NCBI RefSeq assembly: GCF_022803015.1
Contig: NZ_JAFKON010000017.1
Location: 1 to 52,466, forward strand
DNA length: 52,466 bases
Direction of reading: 5' to 3'
DNA from: Arthrobacter humicola
GTDB lineage: Bacteria; Actinomycetota; Actinomycetes; Actinomycetales; Micrococcaceae
Shown piece after piece: positions 16,661 to 24,400 of the stretch; positions within the stretch are counted from its first letter, which is position 1, and every line of letters begins with the position of its first letter. Under the pieces are notes generated by a model. The model was not told where the DNA came from, ran no database searches, and saw only the letters and a program-made list of their open reading frames with translations. The translations under genes were made by a program, and so were the position numbers.

Positions 16661-17326
16661 TCAGGCTCCCGGGGTGCTGGCGGCACCGGGCAGCAGGGCG
16701 GCAGCGGGCTCGCTGTAGTCGACGCGCACGAGGCCGCCGGCGTCGTCGAACACCAGGGAAGTCAGGGACGTCAGGGTGCATTCGCGCTTGCGCGGGTCGT
16801 GCCACAACGGCCGGCCTTCGGCGCTGAGCCGCGTGGCCCAGATGGGCAGCTGGTGGCTGACAAGGATGGCTTCGGCCCCGTTGCCGCCCAGTTCGATGGC
16901 ACGGACGCGTGCGTCCTGAACGGCCGCGATGACCCGCGCGGCCTGCTCCTTGTACGGCTCACCCCAGGAGGGCCGTAACGGGTTGTACAGCCGGGCCCAG
17001 TGCTTGGGCCGCAGCAGCTCCGCCTTCGAGACGCGGAGGCCCTCAAAGTAGTTGGCGGCCTCGATGATGCGGGATTCGGTGGCAATCTCCAGGCCCAGGG
17101 CGTCGGCGATCGGCTGCGCCGTCTCCTGAGCGCGGGTCAGTGGGGACGCGGCGAGGTGGACGATCCTGGCCCCTTGCGCGGACCGCTCCCTGAAGTGTTC
17201 CGCCAGGGTGCGGGCCATCTCCCGGCCGAGTTCGGAGAGGTGGAATTCCGGCAGCCTGCCGTACAGGACACCATCGGGATTGTGGACCTCGCCGTGGCGG
17301 AGCAAATGAACAGTGGCTTGGGGCAT
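16661..17326 (-). CDS. Histidine phosphatase family protein
   Basis: A 221-residue phosphoglycerate-mutase-like protein. The catalytic RHGE motif is at residues 10-13 (VHLLRHGEV), ASPLTRAQETAQPI carries the second conserved Arg, and VSHQLPIW supplies the second catalytic His. An in-frame start at 17476 would lie in the promoter region, so I start at 17326. It leads the cytochrome maturation operon, a linkage seen widely in Actinobacteria; why a phosphatase is placed there is not known. Its substrate cannot be inferred from the sequence. Confidence 0.9.
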   Translation of the reverse strand: MPQATVHLLRHGEVHNPDGVLYGRLPEFHLSELGREMARTLAEHFRERSAQGARIVHLAASPLTRAQETAQPIADALGLEIATESRIIEAANYFEGLRVSKAELLRPKHWARLYNPLRPSWGEPYKEQAARVIAAVQDARVRAIELGGNGAEAILVSHQLPIWATRLSAEGRPLWHDPRKRECTLTSLTSLVFDDAGGLVRVDYSEPAAALLPGAASTPGA

Positions 17327-17455
17327 GTCTACCAGTTTCTCAAAGATGCCGGTCGATCTGAAATCTTCTACGGGAGGTAGAACTGATGAGTTTGGAAAAA
17401 TGTTCCCCGGAGTTGGAATAAAAGATGCAAATGCATGTTTATACTGGGTGAAGCA

Positions 17456-17495
17456 GTTAGTTGAGATTTCAACCAATGATGCTTCAACTAGCGAT
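17456..17495. promoter_or_regulatory. Candidate operator between the cytochrome operon and yceI
   Basis: An AT-rich stretch in otherwise GC-rich DNA holds AGTTAGTTGAGATTTCAA and, 15 bp on, CTTCAACTAG. TAGTTGA and TCAACTA form inverted arms, and TTGA-4-TCAA lies inside. The pattern is like MarR-type operators. It lies between divergent genes, about 50-80 bp before the yceI start. Confidence 0.4.
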
Positions 17496-17539
17496 CAGAC
17501 GAATCACCGTAGTACCAACCCGACTCAAGGAGAACCACC

Positions 17540-18088
17540 ATGGCACTTCCCGCAAACGTCACCACCGGCACCTGGACCCTCGACCCGTCGCACAGCGAGA
17601 TCGGCTTCACCGTCCGCCACGCCGGCATCAGCAAGGTCCGCGGTCAGTTCACCGACGCCGCCGCCACCCTGGATCTCGCCGAGAACGTCACCGACTCCAA
17701 GGTCAACGCCTCGATCAAGACCGCAAGCTTCGACTCCGGTGACGCCAACCGCGACGGCCACGTCCGCGGCGAAGATTTCTTCGACGTCGAGACGTTCCCG
17801 GAGATCTCCTTTGTCTCCAACACCATCGTCCCCAAGGGCGACGCCTACGAGCTCCAGGGCGACCTCACCATCAAGGGCATCACCCGCCCCGTGGCCCTCG
17901 AGACCGAATTCAACGGCGTGGCCGTCGATCCCTTCGGCAACACCCGCGCCGGCCTCAGCGCCGAAACCACGATCAGCCGCAAGGACTTCGGGCTGACCTG
18001 GAACGCCGTCCTCGAAGCCGGCGGCGTGCTGGTCAGCGACAAGGTTGCCATCAACCTGGAACTGGCCTTCATCGCTCCCGCAGCATAG
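17540..18088 (+). CDS. YceI family protein (lipocalin-like, isoprenoid binding)
   Basis: A 182-residue YceI-domain protein. The family forms a lipocalin-like barrel that binds polyprenyl or amphiphilic molecules and is often stress-induced. Visible family patterns are WTLDPSHSEIGFTVRHAGISKVRGQF (start, about 12-37), VNASIKTASFDSGDANRDGHVRGEDFFDVETFPEI, and ISRKDFGLTWN near the end. No signal peptide is present, so the protein is probably cytoplasmic. A strong ribosome site (AAGGAG, 8 nt) precedes the ATG. A strong terminator at 18162-18206 makes it a single-gene unit. Confidence 0.93.
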   Translation: MALPANVTTGTWTLDPSHSEIGFTVRHAGISKVRGQFTDAAATLDLAENVTDSKVNASIKTASFDSGDANRDGHVRGEDFFDVETFPEISFVSNTIVPKGDAYELQGDLTIKGITRPVALETEFNGVAVDPFGNTRAGLSAETTISRKDFGLTWNAVLEAGGVLVSDKVAINLELAFIAPAA

Positions 18089-18161
18089 CCAGCATCAAGC
18101 ACGGTCGCGGCCCGGTCACTCCCGTCCGCGCCTGACGGCCGACGCCGGTCAGCCGGGTCCG

Positions 18162-18206
18162 GCGCCCCGCTTCATCTTCGCGATGAAGCGGGGCGCTGTT
18201 GTTTTT
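18162..18206 (+). terminator. Intrinsic terminator of yceI
   Basis: A perfect 15-bp stem (GCGCCCCGCTTCATC and its complement, loop TTCGC) followed by TGTTGTTTTT, 74 bp after the yceI stop. Confidence 0.93.
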
Positions 18207-18306
18207 CGCCGCTGCTGTCTGCCCCTCTCGGGCGCCGCCGTCGGGCACCGCGACGCGGCTCCAGATTCCCTAGATAACAGGGAAACGGCGGTCTACAGTG
18301 AGAGCC

Positions 18307-19002
18307 ATGAGCAACCCGAGTGATGTACCTCCGCAGCAGCCGGGCGCCCAGCCGCCGGTGTCGGGCAGCGTCCCGCCCGCCGGCCCACCGCAGCTTCCCG
18401 CCAACCCGCCGCCCCCTCACGGATACCAGGCACCCCCTCCCGGGTACCAGGCACCGCCGCCGGGGTATCAGGCACCCCCTCCCGGGTACCAGGGCCAGCC
18501 GGCGTCGGCCGGCGGATTCCGCTTCGAGATGCCCACCGACCGCCCCAGGAACTTCGGCGATGCACTGCCTGCCGGCGGGCTCTCCGGCATGTTCAAGGTT
18601 GCCGCAATGCCCACCGAGCTGAAGGTCTCCTACTGGATCTGGCTGATCGGCGGGCTCCTGGGCCTCCTGGGTGGAGTCATCGGGTTGTTCGGGTCCTTCG
18701 TCCTGGTCGCCTTTGCGCCGGCAATCGGGCTCCTGGTGCTGCTGCTCGTGATCGTGGCGCTCGCACTGGCAACCGCTCAGATCATTCTGGCCATGAAGAT
18801 GAAGGAAGGCCGGGAATGGGCCCGCTTCGCCCTCACCATCCTTGCCGGCATCTCCCTGGTGCTGGCACTCGTCAGTTCCGGCATCGCCGACGGCCGGGCG
18901 GGCGGAGGCCTGCCGGGCTTCCTCATCAGCCTCGTTGCGACCGTGCTCATGTGGCTGCCGAACGCACAGGCCTGGTTTGCCGCCAACCGGGGCCGAATCT
19001 AG
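18307..19002 (+). CDS. Proline-rich, multi-pass membrane protein
   Basis: A 231-residue protein not assigned to a named family. Residues 1-75 are Pro/Gln/Gly-rich and contain four tandem GYQAPPP-type repeats (coded by 21-bp DNA repeats at about 18420-18500). Residues 105-225 hold four hydrophobic segments, beginning YWIWLIGGLLGLLGGVIGLFG and ending with a short basic tail (AANRGRI). The start ATG is 7 nt after a TACAGT -10 box; an in-frame ATG three codons earlier is less likely. The next gene downstream has the same architecture, so the two are probably paralogues. Such Pro-rich N termini may bind other proteins; function unknown. Confidence 0.75.
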   Translation: MSNPSDVPPQQPGAQPPVSGSVPPAGPPQLPANPPPPHGYQAPPPGYQAPPPGYQAPPPGYQGQPASAGGFRFEMPTDRPRNFGDALPAGGLSGMFKVAAMPTELKVSYWIWLIGGLLGLLGGVIGLFGSFVLVAFAPAIGLLVLLLVIVALALATAQIILAMKMKEGREWARFALTILAGISLVLALVSSGIADGRAGGGLPGFLISLVATVLMWLPNAQAWFAANRGRI

Positions 19003-19214
19003 GCCTGCCGCTGCACAGGGCAGCCGCGGAATCGTGGCAGCGCCAGGGCTCCCCCGCCGCCACGCGCCGGCCAGCGAATGGGGCTTGAGAATACCTCTCC
19101 GGAATGATCCACACGGCGGCCGGCCCGCGGTACGGTTGAGCTAAACCATGCTGGGGGCAGGGCAGGATCTCTGATCCCGGTGGCCGATTCGATCGACACG
19201 CAAAGGACCGCTTC

Positions 19215-20078
19215 ATGAGCAATCCCCCAGTCCAGCCCCCGCCTCCCAACGGCTCCGAGCCGGGCGGGGAATCCACGCCGGCCCCGCAGGCGCCGCAGTA
19301 CGGCGAGAACGCCCCGCAGACGCCGCAGTACGGCGAGCAGACACCCCCGGCCTACGGCCAGAACGCCCCGCAGACGCCGCAGTACGGCCAGCAGGCACCC
19401 CCGGCCTACGGCCAGAACGCCCCGCAGACACCGCAGTACGGCCAGAACGCCCCGCAGACACCGCAGTACGGCCAGAACGCCCCCCAGACGCCGCAGTACG
19501 GCCAGCAGACACCTCCCGCCTACGGCCAGAACGCCCCGCAGGCACCGCAGTACGGCCAGTCCCCGTACGGCCAGTCCCCCTACGCCCAGTACCCGTCCGA
19601 CCAGCCGCAGGCTCAGGGCGCGGTTCCCCAGTTGGTCAATACGTCGTTCTGGCTGATCATCGCAGCCGGAGCCTTGTGGGTCATCTCCATGCTGGTGTCC
19701 CTGGGAACCCTGGACACCCCTGCCGTCAGGGACATGTTCGAGCAGCAGATGGCAGCGAGCGGCACGAGCGTCGACTTCGAATCCATCAAGGGTGTCCTGA
19801 TCGGCACCATCGTGGTGTTTGCCGCTATCAGCGCCGGGCTGTATGCCCTCGTGGCATTCAATGTCCGCAGGGGCAGGAACTGGGCCCGCATCCTGGGCAC
19901 CGTGTTCGCCGCCTTGTCGGTCTTCAACATCATCCCGCTCAGCCTCGCCACCCTGGCGGCACTCGTGGGCATTGCGGCTATCGTGCTGCTTTACTTGCCC
20001 GCGGCAGCGCCGTATTTCCAGAAGCGGCAGCCCTTTGCCAACCCCTATGGACAGCCCGGAGCCCCCTTCGGGAAGTAG
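19215..20078 (+). CDS. Proline/glutamine-rich repeat membrane protein
   Basis: A 287-residue relative of the preceding gene. The N-terminal 135 residues consist of tandem decapeptides of the NAPQTPQYGQ type (six copies) mixed with TPPAYGQ-type units (three copies), ending in PYGQSPYGQ. The C-terminal half has four hydrophobic segments (about 138-160, 192-212, 222-240, 243-262) and short linkers, including NVRRGRNWARILG, which parallels KEGREWARFAL in the upstream gene. ATG with AAAGGA 8 nt before it. No catalytic motif is visible. The repeats suggest a surface or protein-interaction role, but this is not established. Confidence 0.78.
   Translation: MSNPPVQPPPPNGSEPGGESTPAPQAPQYGENAPQTPQYGEQTPPAYGQNAPQTPQYGQQAPPAYGQNAPQTPQYGQNAPQTPQYGQNAPQTPQYGQQTPPAYGQNAPQAPQYGQSPYGQSPYAQYPSDQPQAQGAVPQLVNTSFWLIIAAGALWVISMLVSLGTLDTPAVRDMFEQQMAASGTSVDFESIKGVLIGTIVVFAAISAGLYALVAFNVRRGRNWARILGTVFAALSVFNIIPLSLATLAALVGIAAIVLLYLPAAAPYFQKRQPFANPYGQPGAPFGK
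19299..19562 (+). repeat. Coding tandem repeats (30-bp and 24-bp units)
   Basis: Nearly identical in-frame units coding NAPQTPQYGQ (AACGCCCCGCAGACRCCGCA core) alternate with units coding TPPAYGQ. Three NAPQTPQYGQ units stand in a row at about 19410-19503. Copy number is likely to vary between strains and could be mis-assembled from short reads. Confidence 0.88.
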
Positions 20079-20143
20079 CGTCGCCAAGAACCACCCAGGG
20101 GGGTACCACTCAGCGGGCGCGGGAACCGGAGGGCTGGCGGATC

Positions 20144-20851
20144 TTAGTCGGCGTCTTCCGGGTCCTGCGCCCTTTGTGCGTGATAGGCCAGAATCTGCAG
20201 TTCCGTTGCCATGTCCACCTTGCGCAGGTTGACTCCCGGCGGGACCTGCAGCATCACCGGCGCGAAGCTGAGGATGCTCCGCACGCCGGCGGCTATCACC
20301 CGGTCGCAGACGTCCTGGGCCACCGCCGCGGGCAAAGCGAGGACCACCATGTTGGCACCGGTCCGTTGCAGTACCGGCTCAAGGTCGGCGGCGTCGCTGA
20401 CCCGCAGCCAACCGACTTCACTGCCCACCACCATCTGGTCGGCGTCGAAAATTGCCACAATGTCAAAGCCTCGAGACTCGAATCCGCCGTACCGGGCCAG
20501 GGCTTTGCCGAGGTTGCCCGCACCGACGATCGCGACTTTCCAGTCGTGCGTCAACCCGAGGGCGGCGGCGATGTTGCGGTTGAGGTACTGGACCTCATAA
20601 CCGACACCCCGGGTTCCGTAGGAGCCAACATAGGATAGGTCCTTGCGCAGCGTCGAGGAGCTCACTCCGGAGGCCTCGGCCAGCGACTCGGACGAGACCC
20701 GGTCCACACCGTCAGCCAGCAGCGTGGTCAGGGCGCGCAGATAGATGGTCAGCCGGGCCACGGCCGCGGGCGGAATCTGTTTGGCCGCAGTCCCGGCTCC
20801 CCCGGGAACAGGCCCGGGAGATGAATCCAGCGAAGTCACTATCTGCTCCAT
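20144..20851 (-). CDS. rex: Redox-sensing transcriptional repressor Rex
   Basis: A 235-residue Rex protein, which represses respiratory and fermentative genes and releases DNA when NADH is high. The N-terminal winged helix (about 28-90) contains SSESLAEASGVSSSTLRKDLSYVGSYGTRGVGY, and the Rossmann domain has the NAD-binding motif GAGNLGKAL (about 110-118) and FDADQMVVGSEV. Upstream lie a TAGAGT box at about 20873 and a short leader, so this gene is not leaderless. No clear Rex operator (TTGTGA..TCACAA) is visible next to it. It sits with a glutaredoxin-like gene, a pairing found in related genomes. Confidence 0.96.
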   Translation of the reverse strand: MEQIVTSLDSSPGPVPGGAGTAAKQIPPAAVARLTIYLRALTTLLADGVDRVSSESLAEASGVSSSTLRKDLSYVGSYGTRGVGYEVQYLNRNIAAALGLTHDWKVAIVGAGNLGKALARYGGFESRGFDIVAIFDADQMVVGSEVGWLRVSDAADLEPVLQRTGANMVVLALPAAVAQDVCDRVIAAGVRSILSFAPVMLQVPPGVNLRKVDMATELQILAYHAQRAQDPEDAD

Positions 20852-20913
20852 TGCGTCGCGTTGTGCTTCCCACTCTAGAGCCCCCGCGCATCACGCAACA
20901 AAGCACCCCGCCG

Positions 20914-21186
20914 TCAGGAGGGCTGGTCGAGGACCCGTTGCAGGGTCCGGGTCAGGCGGGCCTCGTCGATCTTCCAGAAATCCCGCTGGACGCCGTTGAC
21001 CAGCACCACCGGGATCTCCTCGGCGAAACGTTCCCGCAGCCCGGCGTCGTCGTTCACCGATTTTTCCGACCAATCTATTCCGAGCGCAGCGGTGACCCGG
21101 CCGACGGCGGCGCGCGCCTCTGTGCACAGGTGGCAGTCAGCCTTGGTGATCAGAACTACATCGGGTAAGTGTGCGGGTTTGGCCAT
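20914..21186 (-). CDS. Glutaredoxin-like protein (DUF836)
   Basis: A 90-residue thioredoxin-fold protein with the active-site motif C18-H-L-C21 (TKADCHLCTEA) and the cis-proline region EEIPVVLVNG, ending in a short helix. It should act as a small cytosolic thiol-disulfide oxidoreductase. A TACGGT -10 box ends 6 nt before the ATG, which suggests leaderless transcription. The gene is followed by rex, 62 bp away on the same strand, and may share its transcript. Confidence 0.88.
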   Translation of the reverse strand: MAKPAHLPDVVLITKADCHLCTEARAAVGRVTAALGIDWSEKSVNDDAGLRERFAEEIPVVLVNGVQRDFWKIDEARLTRTLQRVLDQPS

Positions 21187-21317
21187 GCATCCACCGTAGC
21201 CCGGCGGCCACTTCGGCGTCGACGCGCGGCGCAGTCCGCCCGGGTCCGGGCCCGTCCTGCCGTCGCGTCGCGCGTCCCGCGGGCGGCCGGGGGCCTGTCA
21301 TTGACTAGACTCGTGGC

Positions 21318-22136
21318 ATGCCCGAGGAGAAATACGTCATTGTGGCCAATGAGCCTGCTGCATCGACGCAGCACGGCGAGGCCGCATTTTTCGACGTCGA
21401 CAACACCCTCATGAAGGGCGCAAGCCTTTTCCATGTCGCCCGCAAGCTTTACCAGCGTGGCGCCTTCACCCTGCCGCAGGCTGCCGGGTTCGCCTGGAAG
21501 CAGTTCATGTTCGTGCTGCGCGGCGAAAACATGGATGACGTCCACGCAGTCCGCGATTCCGCCCTGACGCTGGCCGCCGGCATCACGGCCAAGGACATCG
21601 AGGCGTTGGGCGAAGAGGTCTACGACGAGATGATTGAGTCGCGGATCTGGCCGGGGGCAAAGGCCCTGGCCGAACAGCATCTCCGGGTCGGGCGCAAAGT
21701 ATGGCTCGTCACGGCGACGCCGATCGAGGTGGCCACTGTCATTGCCGCCCGGCTGGGCCTGACCGGGGCGCTGGGCACAGTTGGCGAGATCATGGACGGC
21801 TCGTACACGGGACGGCTTGTGGGCGAGATCCTCCATGGACCGGCCAAAGCGGTCGCGGTCCAGCACATTGCTGAGGAGCAGGGCCTGGACCTGAGCCGCT
21901 GCTGGGCGTACAGCGATTCCCACAACGACATCCCGTTGCTGAGCATGGTGGGGCACCCCGTTGCCATCAATCCCGACTCCAAACTGCGCCGCTACGCCCG
22001 CGAGCACAACTGGCCGGTCTACGACTTCCGTGCCGGCCGGCGCGCCGCCACTCTGGGCTTCAAGGCCGCGACGGTCGGAGGGGCCATCTACGGCCTGTGG
22101 CGGGGGTTCTCCCGCTTCCGCGGCCCCAGCCGCTAG
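21318..22136 (+). CDS. HAD-IB family phosphatase (SerB-like)
   Basis: A 272-residue HAD hydrolase of subclass IB. Motif I is FFDVDNTLMKG (about 23-33) with the nucleophile and acid Asp pair, motif II is the Thr in WLVTATPIEV (about 135), motif III is the lysine in GPAKAVAVQ, and motif IV is YSDSHNDIPLL (about 198-208). The C-terminal 40 residues are basic with a hydrophobic stretch (GGAIYGLWRGFSRF). Family members include phosphoserine phosphatase-like and lipid-phosphate enzymes; the substrate here is open. A TAGACT box ends 6 nt before the ATG, so the mRNA is probably leaderless. Confidence 0.92.
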   Translation: MPEEKYVIVANEPAASTQHGEAAFFDVDNTLMKGASLFHVARKLYQRGAFTLPQAAGFAWKQFMFVLRGENMDDVHAVRDSALTLAAGITAKDIEALGEEVYDEMIESRIWPGAKALAEQHLRVGRKVWLVTATPIEVATVIAARLGLTGALGTVGEIMDGSYTGRLVGEILHGPAKAVAVQHIAEEQGLDLSRCWAYSDSHNDIPLLSMVGHPVAINPDSKLRRYAREHNWPVYDFRAGRRAATLGFKAATVGGAIYGLWRGFSRFRGPSR

Positions 22137-22201
22137 GCCGCCCGCGGCTTTCCGCTGGGATTCCGGGCCGACGCCGGGGATCCGGGCGAGGCCTGAGCAA
22201 G

Positions 22202-22236
22202 AAAAATGCCCGTCGCCTGGAAGGCAACGGGCATTT
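22202..22236 (-). terminator. Intrinsic terminator of the bS22 gene
   Basis: On the minus strand a 15-bp stem (AAATGCCCGTTGCCT pairing with AGGCGACGGGCATTT, one U-G pair, loop TCC) followed by TTCTTG, about 20 bp after the bS22 stop. Confidence 0.9.
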
Positions 22237-22255
22237 CATGCATTTCGAAGTATTG

Positions 22256-22354
22256 CTACTTCTTATTGCGACGCTGGTGGCGCGTCTTGCGAAGCAGCTT
22301 GCGGTGCTTCTTCTTGGCCATACGCTTGCGACGCTTCTTAATAACTGAACCCAC
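22256..22354 (-). CDS. 30S ribosomal protein bS22 (AURKAIN-type, 32 residues)
   Basis: A 32-residue, extremely basic protein that starts (V/M)GSVIKKRRKRMAKKKH and ends RKTRHQRRNKK. This matches the actinobacterial bS22 protein seen in mycobacterial 30S subunits, related to the vertebrate AURKAIP1 tail. The GTG start at 22354 has AAGGAA 5 nt before it, and a strong terminator follows, so the gene is a stand-alone unit. It is too short for usual ORF cut-offs and easily missed. Its place between the HAD phosphatase and the BldC-like gene agrees with the order in related Actinobacteria. Confidence 0.95.
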   Translation of the reverse strand: MGSVIKKRRKRMAKKKHRKLLRKTRHQRRNKK

Positions 22355-22503
22355 GAAAGTTCCTTACCGGCTAGATGCAGTACCTGCCTGTTGGGAAGGG
22401 TCCGCGGGCTAAGCAGCAGACTGAAGCAACTGACAGGTTCTTACAATGACGTAAAACGTTCCTTAACAGGGTACCGCCTCTGCGAGGCACCCCACGACCG
22501 CGG

Positions 22504-22520
22504 GTCCCGTGCGGGACCCA
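22504..22520 (-). terminator. Hairpin downstream of the BldC-like gene
   Basis: GGGTCCC-GTG-CGGGACCC-type inverted repeat (7-bp arms) about 40 bp after the BldC-like stop codon; no T-tract. It lies within the bS22 upstream region. Confidence 0.4.
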
Positions 22521-22559
22521 AAGCAGTCGATTCACGCTGTGAATGTTGCCGCTGACTGA

Positions 22560-22781
22560 TCAGCCAGTTCCGGCGTGGCCGTCATTCCGGTCGACGACGG
22601 CACCCTTGAGGTACTGCTCGACGGCGTTTTCCGGCACGCGGTAGGAGCGGCCGAACCGCACGGCCGGCATCTCCCCCGAATGCACAAGACGGTACACAGT
22701 CATTTTCGATACCCGCATAAGTTCCGCGACTTCGGCCACGGTCAAAAAACGGGCCTTGGAGAAGTTGGCCTCCGTAGACAT
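22560..22781 (-). CDS. BldC-like helix-turn-helix DNA-binding protein
   Basis: A 73-residue single-domain protein with the MerR/excisionase-type winged HTH: FLTVAEVAELMRVSKMTVYRLVHSGEMPAVRFGRSYRVPENAVEQYL. This is close to BldC, the small developmental regulator of Streptomyces that binds DNA as head-to-tail oligomers; homologues are widespread in non-sporulating Actinobacteria. I start at the ATG at 22781 (AAGGAATAGGGAA before it); a longer in-frame reading from 22859 is not supported. In this organism it is probably a global regulator, but targets cannot be seen. Confidence 0.9.
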   Translation of the reverse strand: MSTEANFSKARFLTVAEVAELMRVSKMTVYRLVHSGEMPAVRFGRSYRVPENAVEQYLKGAVVDRNDGHAGTG

Positions 22782-22980
22782 TTCCCTATTCCTTTGCTCA
22801 AGCGAACGGCAGCCCCACCTGTTGACATGGCGGTGTGCCGATGCTGAGCCATCAAACAACCATGTGTTAGCAACACTAGTTGCTCATGGTGCCAAAGTGA
22901 AAGACTTCCTCAGGAATCCCCACACGGTTTCCGCAGGAATCTCGAAAATCCCGCGGCACGCCCCTCCTCCTGCTCTTCCC

Positions 22981-24096
22981 TCAGGCACGGGTCCGCCGCG
23001 TGCGGGCCGAGGCGGCCAGCTGGCCCAGTACCGACGCCGTCACGTCCCAGTCCATGCAGGCATCCGTGACGCTCTGGCCATAGACCAGCCCGTCCCGTCC
23101 GGAGCCGGTAACGGCGTTGACATCAAGGTTCTGGGCCCCGCCCACCAGGAAGCTCTCGAGCATGACGCCGGCGATGGCCCCGGCGGCGGCTCCGGCACTT
23201 TCGAGCTGCGCACCGATTTCGAGGGCGACCTCGGCCTGGCGGTGGTGGTTTTTGCCGCTGTTGGCGTGGCTGGCGTCGACGATCAGACGGGGGTTGAGCT
23301 GCTTCGCGGCGAGTTTCGCTGAGGCCGCTTCAACATCGGCGGCTGAGTAGTTGGGGCCCTTGCGTCCGCCGCGGAGGATGACGTGGGTGTCCGGGTTGCC
23401 GGCGGTAGCCACAAGCGCCGCCCGGCCGTCGTCGTCGATCCCGAGGAACGCCTGGGCGGCAGCGGCGGCGCTGCACGCGTCCAGCGCCACCTGGAGATCA
23501 CCGTCGGTCCCGTTCTTGAAGCCGATCGGCATCGACAGCCCGGAGGCCAGCTGGCGGTGGATCTGGCTCTCCGTGGTGCGGGCGCCGATCGCGCCCCAGG
23601 CGACCAGGTCCGCGACGTACTGGGGGCTGATGGGCTCAAGGAACTCGGTGGCGGTGGGCAGGCCGAGGGCGGTGACCTGGCGCAGGAAGGACCGGGCCGC
23701 GCGCAGGCCCGCGGCGATGTCGTGGCTGCCGTCCAGCCGGGGGTCGTTGATCAGGCCCTTCCAGCCCACCGTGGTGCGCGGCTTTTCGAAGTAGGTGCGC
23801 ATGACGATCAGCAGGTCTTCGCGGTGCTTCTCTGCCTGGCTGACCAGCCGGCGGGCGTATTCCAGGCCCGCCTTGGGGTCGTGGATGGAGCAGGGGCCCA
23901 CGATGACGAGCAGCCTGTCGTCCACACCGTCCATGATGGCCCGGACCTCATCCCGGCCCCGTCCGACCACTTCGGCCAGGCGGGCCTCCAGGGGCAGTTC
24001 CGCCATGAGGTCTTGCGGGGTGGGCAGCGGGGTGAACTCGCTGACGCGCAGGTTCGAGGTGGAGTGTTGGGGGCCGGTGGCTGCTTCGATGCTCAT
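22981..24096 (-). CDS. aroG: 3-deoxy-7-phosphoheptulonate (DAHP) synthase, class I
   Basis: A 371-residue class I (AroF/AroG/AroH-type) DAHP synthase, which joins phosphoenolpyruvate and erythrose 4-phosphate in the first step of aromatic amino acid synthesis. Family motifs are VIVGPCSIHDPKAGLEYA (about 64-81), MRTYFEKPRTTVGWKGL, PTATEFLEPISPQY, GFKNGTDGD, RGGRKGPNY and VDASHANSGKN, which include the metal-binding Cys, His, Glu and Asp. The ATG has AGGA 6-7 nt before it. A 110-bp leader containing a Trp/Tyr/Phe-rich peptide gene and crossed stem pairs lies upstream, so expression is probably set by aromatic amino acid supply. Confidence 0.96.
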   Translation of the reverse strand: MSIEAATGPQHSTSNLRVSEFTPLPTPQDLMAELPLEARLAEVVGRGRDEVRAIMDGVDDRLLVIVGPCSIHDPKAGLEYARRLVSQAEKHREDLLIVMRTYFEKPRTTVGWKGLINDPRLDGSHDIAAGLRAARSFLRQVTALGLPTATEFLEPISPQYVADLVAWGAIGARTTESQIHRQLASGLSMPIGFKNGTDGDLQVALDACSAAAAAQAFLGIDDDGRAALVATAGNPDTHVILRGGRKGPNYSAADVEAASAKLAAKQLNPRLIVDASHANSGKNHHRQAEVALEIGAQLESAGAAAGAIAGVMLESFLVGGAQNLDVNAVTGSGRDGLVYGQSVTDACMDWDVTASVLGQLAASARTRRTRA

Positions 24097-24158
24097 ATTC
24101 GGGTCCTGTTCCGGGTGCGGAGCGGGCCCTGGTCAGAACCCGCCGAAGAAATGGCGAA

Positions 24159-24260
24159 GGGCAGAGAATAATCTCTGCCCTGTTGGCTCTGAAGGAAAGT
24201 TGGATGCGTGTCAGTTAGACGCGGGCCCCTCCAGAGCCAACGAAAAATACGCATACCAAC
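24159..24260 (-). promoter_or_regulatory. Leader RNA with mutually exclusive pairings (attenuator) before DAHP synthase
   Basis: In transcript order: segment a (24260-24249) inside the leader peptide codons 4-7; b (24241-24232), codons 10-13; c (24209-24199) just after the leader stop; d (24191-24182); then a hairpin e (24180-24159, 9-bp stem GGGCAGAGA, loop TTAT). a pairs with c (11 bp with one bulge) and b pairs with d (10 bp perfect); these cross, so only one can form. Hairpin e lacks a clear U-tract, so it may act on termination or on translation. Confidence 0.7.
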
Positions 24261-24270
24261 GGTTAGTCAT
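24211..24270 (-). CDS. Aromatic leader peptide MTNRWYAYFSLALEGPASN
   Basis: A 19-residue peptide with Trp5, Tyr6, Tyr8 and Phe9 (WYAYF) ends 114 bp before the DAHP synthase start. Such a cluster of aromatic codons in a short ORF before the first gene of the aromatic pathway is the classic design of ribosome-mediated attenuation; a similar leader is known before a DAHP synthase gene in Corynebacterium glutamicum. A promoter TTGCTC-18-TATCGT places the TATCGT hexamer 7 nt before the ATG, so the leader is probably translated from a leaderless mRNA. The codons for R-W-Y-A form one strand of an alternative stem. Confidence 0.82.
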   Translation of the reverse strand: MTNRWYAYFSLALEGPASN

Positions 24271-24400
24271 AGCGTTGACGATAGCCCCGGAGCCGCGGCC
24301 GGAGCAAACGCCGGGCGTAACAATTCGCGGGCGGCTAGTTCCGGGCGGCCAGGAGTACGTGGTCGCCGGGCAGGCACGTCGCGGCAGTGTTCGCCGGCGC

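Noticed and set aside
22530..22544. ATTCAC-GCT-GTGAAT as a Rex operator
   Set aside because: Arms and spacing do not match TTGTGA..TCACAA and it lies downstream of the BldC-like stop, not in an obvious target promoter.
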